Of a DNA stretch of 64,000 nt, positions 58,111 to 64,000 are shown piece by piece (the stretch's first letter is position 1; every line of letters begins with the position of its first letter). The stretch comes from Prionace glauca (taxonomy: Eukaryota; Chordata; Chondrichthyes; Carcharhiniformes; Carcharhinidae), in NCBI GenBank assembly GCA_037974335.1, contig CM075760.1, positions 47,264,138 through 47,328,137 on the forward strand, written 5' to 3'. The position numbers and the translations under genes are program-made. The notes under the pieces were generated by a model. The model was given only the letters and a program-made list of their open reading frames with translations. It did not search any database and was not told where the DNA came from.

Positions 58111-58500
58111 GGCCACTCTCCCGACTGCATCGGCCCACTCCGCAAGTGCCCATCTGCCTTCAGGCCCTGCCCCTTCTGCTCACGCCCCTGCAGATCCAGC
58201 CTCTGCAAATCCCGCTCCTGCACGCAATGGCCCATATACCCCTCTATCTTCAGGCCCTCCTCCTGTAGATCTTACCACCTCAGGCCCAACCCCCAGTACT
58301 GCCCAGTTGCCAGTGCCTGTTGGGCATTACCCAAGGAGCATCTACGTTTGCTGTCGACCTTGCTCACTGTCCTCAATCGCATTCGGTTCCAGTGCCGAGG
58401 CCACGTCCTCATACATGTGGCCAGCTGTTTTCCTCACCGTACATAACCTCTCCCAATGAGGCTGCAAAGGCAAGTGTGCTGGACAAATACATCCCAAGAT
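58111..58500. other. GC-rich stretch with proline/alanine-rich open frame
   Basis: Plus frame text such as SGPAPSAHAPADPASANPAP is compositionally biased and continues from the minisatellite. I do not recognise a protein family. Confidence 0.3.
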
Positions 58501-58984
58501 TGCTAATTTTAATTAAATTTGTTTTAAAATAAATTTCAATAATTTATTCAGCCTCTTGCCAGAAATGGGCTGGAGGCTGAATCCGCTGTCTATCCGTTGC
58601 CGATGAAGGTTGCAGGAGGCGAGAAATCAGGCGTGGGCCTGAGTTCTAGTCTGCCACGCGGTTTTACTGCTGACCCCGCCACCAATGGGCACAGAGTAGT
58701 TGTTATCCTGACTCCCTACCGCGTGTGTGTTGTGTGCATCTATATTGTCTGTACCAGTATGTGTGTGTGCGTGCTTTTTGTGTGAGCAACAGAGTACCTG
58801 GCGAGTGTTCCAAAGTGTGCGTTATTCTGGAATGTTACAGCAATTTTGATTCTTGAATTTGTGTGTGAGTGGGAGTAAGTGGGAGTAAGTATAAATCCGA
58901 CTGCTTCTATCAGTAAATGTGCGTATTGGTCAGTATATGTCTGTTTGGGTCTGTCTGTGTGTTTGTTTTCCTGTGACTCTAGGA

Positions 58985-59275
58985 GAGTTTGTGGTGGTAC
59001 ATGGGATAATGCTGTTGCCTCAAAGCACTTGGGGCTTGGATCAATTGCAGATTTGCCTCCTGTCTGTGCAGAGTCTTCACGTCTGTGCGTGTTTGCGTGA
59101 GTTTCCTCCCACTCTCTGAAAGTTGTGTTGGTTAGGTGCATTGGCCATGCTAAATTCTCCCTCAGTGTACCAGAACAGGCGCTGGAGTGTGGCAACTCGG
59201 AGATTTTCACAGCAACTTAACTGCAATGTTAATGTTTGCGTATTTGTGACACTGGTGAGTAAATTTCAAATTTTA
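58985..59275 (+). mobile_element. tRNA-derived SINE with LINE-like tail
   Basis: Degraded head (gttgcctcaaagcacttggg), body 'gagtttcctcccactctctg', tail 'aactgcaatgttaatgtttg' and 'gtgacactggtgagtaaat'. Confidence 0.65.
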
Positions 59276-59758
59276 TGAAGCATGCTCCCTCTCTGTGAGA
59301 TCCTGCTGTGCATATATGACCAATAAAATTGCTTCTGCGGCCTGGTGATTGGGTGGGTGAGCTGGTGTTATATGCAGAGGGTAAAAAAGATTATGTCTCA
59401 ATCATTTACTCACGATGGAAGAGCATTTGAGGTCACTTGTCTATGGAAAGTCACAGCAAATAGAAGACATCCTAGCTCAAAGGCCCTGAGTCAATTGTCA
59501 CTGGCTGAAAGAATTAATAACTGGAGACAGATATTCAACAGAAACAACAAGAGCAGCAAACGGAGCACAGTAATTCAATACAGTTAAATAATCTTTCGTA
59601 GAATTGGGAACTGGACACAGGGCACAGGACTTTACAGCCTCAGTCTTACACAAGCTGCAAATTCCTGCCAGTGTTCAACAGACCTTCCCATTCTCCAACT
59701 CTCGCTTGCTCTGATTCCTGTGGTGGTCGGGCCGGTACAATTCCAGCCAGGGACTTAC

Positions 59759-60218
59759 CTGGAACACCAACAATAGCCAGAAGGGGATAGTAAAAGCACT
59801 GAATCGCCTTCAGTAGGTATTCAATCCGAACAGCTGATGTTATCCACGAAGCATCTGTAGTAAACTGAGATATCCAATACAATAAAGCCCTGTCCTCGGT
59901 TGGAACATTCTGATCCATTGTTATAACATTCCAGTTCATTGTACTCAGATTCTGCTCCATTGTTGGAACATTCCAATTCATTGTACTCAGATTCTGGCCC
60001 ATTGTTGGAACATTCCGTTTCATTGTTCCCAGATTCCGATCCGTTGTTGGAAAGTTCCAATCCATTGTTCCCAGATTCAGGTCTCTCTTCTCCCTCCCTC
60101 TGTCTCCACAGCCACTGATCTCTGTTAGTGTCAGAGTCGTCGCTCCCGCTGACTCAATAGGACAACACATTGAACGGAATCCCTTATTAATAGAAAAGAG
60201 AAAACCGTCCAGGCACAC
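59759..60218 (-). CDS. GPR139-like receptor, exon 1 (start uncertain)
   Basis: The minus-strand frame ends RIEYLLKAIQCFYYPLLA, then IVGVP with split codon G before the donor GTAAGT. That is the usual exon 1 end of GPR139-like receptors (extracellular N-terminus and start of TM1). Its phase 1 donor fits exon 2 at 50368 to give GVP-VNIITI. The intron would be about 9.4 kb. Upstream, the frame has four or so 14-residue repeats (NLSTMNWNVPTMEQ type), encoded by a 42-bp tandem repeat, so the N-terminus would be unusually long and repetitive. The ATG at 60218 is only the most distal one in frame. Several in-frame ATGs lie within the repeats, so the true start is unknown. Confidence 0.65.
59915..60095. 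repeat. 42-bp in-frame tandem repeat in receptor exon 1
   Basis: Units start near 59926, 59968, 60010 and 60052, an exact 42-bp period, giving 14 residues each. The later units are more diverged. Confidence 0.85.
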
Positions 60219-60510
60219 TAATCAGATCCATGGAGGCTCAGATCAATTACAGTCACTAAACAAACAGCTTCACTTAACTCCCTTCAATCCAAGACCTTTT
60301 ACGCCCAAAGTAGAACATTTACAGCCTAGATAGGTTGTTGAGGGTCAGGGGCGTATGGAAAGTTGGTAATAATGGAGACTCAGACTGTAAATCTGTCAAT
60401 ATTCATTTGATATTACAGAGGACCCTCTGTTAGCGTTCATTTCCAGAGGGCTAGAATTAAAAGCAGGGATGTACTGCTGACTTTTATAAGACTCTGGTCA
60501 GACCACATTC
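60219..60510. other. Upstream of receptor exon 1, nothing recognised
   Basis: May hold the receptor promoter or 5' UTR. No clear element seen. A minor LINE-like piece (cttttataagactctggtca) precedes the next element. Confidence 0.3.
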
Positions 60511-60514
60511 AAAA

Positions 60515-62935
60515 TATAAGAACATAAGAACATAAGAACATAAGAAATAGGAGCAGGAGTAGGCCATCTGGCCCTTCGAGCCTGCCCCGCCATTCAATAA
60601 GATCATGGCTGATCTGTCGTGACTCAGCTCCACCTTCCTGCCCTCTCCCCATAACCCTTAATCCCTTCTCTTATCAAAAACCCATCAACCCGTTTCTTAA
60701 AAATATTTGGCGAGGCAGCCTCCACCACTTCAACGGGCAGAGAATTCCAGAGATTCACCACCCTTTGAGTGAAGAAGTTCCTCCTCAACTCTGTTCTAAA
60801 CCGCCCCCCCCTTTATCTTGAGGCTGTGCCCCCTAGTCCTACTGTCTTTTTTGAGCGGGAAGAGTCTCTCCACCTCTATCCTATCCATCCCATTCATCAT
60901 CTTATACGTCTCAATGAGATCTCCCCTCATTCTTCTAAACTCTAACGAGTACAAACCTAGTTTATTCAGCCTCTCCTCATAGCTCAATCCCCTCAACTCC
61001 GGTATCAGCCGAGTAAACCTCCTCTGCACTTCCTCCAGGGCCAAAATATCCTTGCGCAGGTGCGGCGCCCAAAACTGCACACGGTACTCCAGCTGCGGCC
61101 TCACCAATGCCCTACACAGCTGCAGCAAGACCTCCCTACTCCTATATTCAATCCCCCTCGCTATGAAGGCCAGCATCCCATTCGCCTTCGTGACCACCTG
61201 CTGCACCTGCAAGCTGGGTTTTTGCGACTCATGCACAAGGACCCCGAGGTCCCTCTGCACCGTCGCCTGCTGCAGTTTTTCGCCCCGTAAGTAATAGTCC
61301 TTCCTACCATTCCTCCTTCCAAAGTGGACCACCTCACACTTGCCAACATTAAATTCCATTTGCCATTTCCTGGCCCATTCGCCCAGCCTATCTAGATCCT
61401 TCTGCAGACTCTCCACACCCCCCGCACAATTTGCCTTTCCCCCAATCTTGGTGTCATCAGCAAATTTCGACACCCTGCACTCGGTTCCCTCCTCCAGATC
61501 ATCTATATAAATGGTAAATAGCTGAGGCCCCAGCACCGATCCCTGGGGCACCCCACTAGTCACCAACCGCCAATCCGAATAGCATCCATTGACCCCCACT
61601 CTCTGCCTCCTATTTGATAACCAATCCTCTATCCACGCTAACACCCTACCCCCAACTCCATGTCCCCTGACCTTCTGCAATAACCTCTTGTGAGGTACCT
61701 TGTCAAACTCCTTCTGAAAATCCAGAAAGACCACATCCACCGGCTCTCCTCTATCCACTGCCCTAGACACATCCTCATAGAACTCCAGTAAATTTGTCAG
61801 ACACGACTTCCCTTTAATGAAACCGTGTTGCGTCCGCCCTATCAAGCAATTCCTCTCAAGATGCCTCGCTATTTCCTCCTTAATGACGGTTTCTAACATT
61901 TTACCTACCACAGACGTTAAACTAACCGGCCTATAATTCCCCGCCTTTTACCTGGCACCCTTCTTAAACAACGGCGTAACATTAGCCGTTTTCCAATCTT
62001 CTGGCACTTCCCCGGAATCCAGCGACGTCTGGAAAATAACCACCAAGGCATCCACTATCACCTCCGCCATTTCTTTCAGAACCCTCGGATGCATTCCATC
62101 CGGTCCTGGGGACTTGTCCACAATCACCCCTCCAGTCTGTCGAGCACCACCTCTCTAGTAACAGTAATGTCATTAAGACCCTCCATTCCTACCACCTTTC
62201 CATCGCTAACACCCGGCAAATTATTCACGTCCTCCTCCGTGAAGAAAGAAACAAAAAAGTTATTCAAGACCTTAGCCATATCCCCATCCCCTACCACGAG
62301 CTCCCCTTTCTCATCCTCTAAAGGACCAGCGTTTACCCTAGCCAGCCTCTTCCTTTTTATATATTTATAAAAACTCTTGCTATCCTTTTTTATATTAAGT
62401 GCTAGCCCAGCCTCATAGCTTCTCCTACCCTCCTTTATCAATTTCTTTGTCAATCTTTGTTGACATTTAAACCTTTCCCAATCCTCTTCTCGCCCACTGC
62501 TCTTAGCTACTCTAAACACCTCCGCTTTTAATTTAACACTTTCCTTCACCTCCTTCGTTATCCACGACTTATTACCTCTCCTCCTACTGTCCTTTTTAAC
62601 CATCGGAATAAATTTCTGCTGAGCACCAAGAAAGATCTCCTTAAAGATCCTCCACTGCTCCTCAGCAGACCTACCTTCCAACGCGCTCCCCCAGTCCACA
62701 TTCGCCAATTCTTCTCTCATCCTACCGTACGCCCCTCTATTCAAACAAAGGACGCGTGTCTGGGAACCCACTTTCTCCTCCTCCATCTGCACCAGAAACT
62801 CCACCATACAATGATCACTCTCTCCAAGAGGATCCTTCACCGCAAGGTCCCTAATTCTACCCGCCTCATTACATAGCACCAGATCCAAGAACAAGTCACC
62901 ACTTATTCTTTCAAACTCTAGCGGAAACACTCAAG
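60515..62935 (-). mobile_element. CR1-like LINE family A, longest copy
   Basis: Minus strand, 5' to 3': end of the endonuclease (LFLDLVLCNEAGRIRDLAVK, PLGESDHCMVEF), linker (SFYKYIKRKRLARVNAGPLE, VLNNFFVSFFTEED), then RT from MVGKMLETVIKEEIARHLER through VVFLDFQKEFDKVPHKRLLQ, SGVPQGSVLGPQLFTIYIDD, catalytic KFADDTK and the thumb. The 3' end is followed by (TTATGTTC)n, read in plus as ataagaacataagaacataa. The frame is open over 268 and 371 codons with breaks between and near the C-terminus. It is truncated 5' of the endonuclease end. Confidence 0.9.
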
Positions 62936-62982
62936 CCAGCCTAGCCATTTCTCATAACACAGCCCATCAATTTCAGGCATTA

Positions 62983-63142
62983 TAAGAAGTCTCACAACAT
63001 CAGCTTAAAGGCCAACGGGTTTATTTGGAATCACGAGCTTATGGAGTGTTGTTCCTTCCTCACCCGAGAAGGAGCAGCATTCCGAAAGCTCGTGGTTCCA
63101 AATAAACCTGTTGGACTTTAACCTGATGTTGTGAGACTTCTT
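62983..63142. repeat. Palindromic MITE-like element
   Basis: Arms 62983-63040 (taagaagtctcacaacatca to cacgagctt) and 63085-63142 (aagctcgtggttccaaataa to gagacttctta) are imperfect reverse complements around a 44-bp loop. The end sequence is shared with repeats at 12.9 and 27.7 kb. Confidence 0.75.
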
Positions 63143-63185
63143 ACTGTGCCCACCCCACCCAAAGCCAATATCTCCACACCATTTC

Positions 63186-63700
63186 AAATATTGGCCTGAT
63201 AAACCTTCTCCAAACTGTCTCCATTGTACTTACATCCTTCCGAAACAAGGCGACCAATACTGTACATAGTACTCCAGAAGCCGCCTCACCAGTGACTTGT
63301 ACAATTGAAGCGTAACCTCCCTAGTTCTGTATTTCTTTCCCTTCACAATAAATGATAACATTAGTTTTCCTAATTACTTGCTGTACCTACATATTAACCT
63401 TTTGTGATTTATGCACAGTACACTGAAAGTCCTTCTGAATCTCAGAGCTCTGCAATCTCTCACCATTTAGACAAAATGCTTCTTTTTCATTCTTCCTGCC
63501 AAAATGGACAATTTCACATTCTCCCACATTCGACTCCACTTGCCATTAATTTGTTCATTCACTTAATCTTTCTCTCTTTCTGCACCTTCCATATGCCCTC
63601 TTCACAACTTACTTTCACTTCTATCTTGTGTCATCAGCAAAATTGGCAACCATCCCTTCATCCAGTCATTTATATAAATTTGAATCCTTGACCCAAATTT
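63186..63700 (-). mobile_element. Old CR1-like LINE relic
   Basis: Degenerate RT text on the minus strand. The plus strand reads 'tactgtacatagtactccag', 'ccaaaatggacaatttcaca' and 'cttgtgtcatcagcaaaatt', equivalent to the catalytic and thumb regions of the other copies. It may continue to the window end. Confidence 0.6.
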
Positions 63701-64000
63701 GATTCCCTGTCCAGTATTTAGTCTGAAACCCTCTCTATTTTCCTAGTTACGTGGTTCACAAGAACACTGGTCCCAACATGGATCAGATGTAGACCGTCCC
63801 AATGGTACAGATCCTAATTTCTGCTGTACTGGTGGCCCATGAACCCGAACCCACCTCCCACACCAATCTTTGAGTCAAGCATTCATCTCTCTGATCTGAT
63901 TTGTCCTAAACCAATTAGCAAGTAGTTCAGCTAATAATCGAGATAATGGACTTTGAGATCTTGCTTCTTAACTTGGTCCATCCTCATACTTAACTACATC
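63701..64000. other. Window end, probable LINE-derived sequence
   Basis: No gene. Words such as 'gatcagatgtagaccgtccc' look like LINE ORF1 region as near 56180, but this is weak. Confidence 0.3.

Noticed and set aside
1-64000. CRISPR arrays, operons or bacterial-type genes.
   Set aside because: Introns, RSSs, LINEs and SINEs show this is vertebrate nuclear DNA; no spacer-repeat array is present.

Overview
This window is vertebrate nuclear DNA, almost certainly from a shark or other elasmobranch. It is part of a T-cell receptor alpha/delta variable-gene region. The diagnostic element is a NAR-type variable segment (the V family of shark IgNAR and NAR-TCR) at 42.0-42.5 kb. It is followed on the same strand by a NAR-type J segment and then by a TCR-delta-like V exon with no visible leader. 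That layout matches the doubly rearranging NAR-TCR clusters known from cartilaginous fish. The dense CR1-like and Rex1-like LINE relics and tRNA-derived SINEs also fit an elasmobranch genome.

Layout. 0-5.6 kb: repeats, two tRNA-like sequences (Asn, Glu) and a 5'-truncated CR1-like LINE. 5.6-11.1 kb: three minus-strand TCR V genes, two intact with 23-spacer RSSs and one FR3-only relic cut by a LINE. 11-33.6 kb: no host gene recognised, only LINE and SINE relics, hairpin elements and a diverged 27-30 bp minisatellite. 33.6-36.4 kb: two plus-strand V genes, one intact (22-bp RSS spacer) and one pseudogene. 36.7-39.8 kb: two minus-strand V pseudogenes, one with a Rex1-like LINE sitting at its 5' end. 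42.0-46.6 kb: the NAR-TCR cluster (NAR V, NAR J, supporting delta V). 49.5-60.2 kb: a two-exon GPR139-like rhodopsin-family receptor on the minus strand, its intron filled with LINEs. 60.5-64 kb: another CR1-like LINE and relics.

How the parts would work together. Each ordinary V has a leader exon ending in phase 1, a V exon, and a 3' RSS made of heptamer, 22-23 bp spacer and nonamer, so it can join a TCR D or J lying outside the window. The NAR cluster is wired differently. The NAR V carries about 28 extra bases after the KA motif and ends in a strong 12-spacer RSS, and its J carries a 23-spacer RSS, so they can join each other. The NAR J donor is phase 1 and so is the delta V acceptor, so a rearranged NAR domain could be RNA-spliced onto a rearranged delta V domain. 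V genes lie in both orientations, so some would have to rearrange by inversion. No D, ordinary TCR J or constant exon was found. No retrovirus-like element was recognised.
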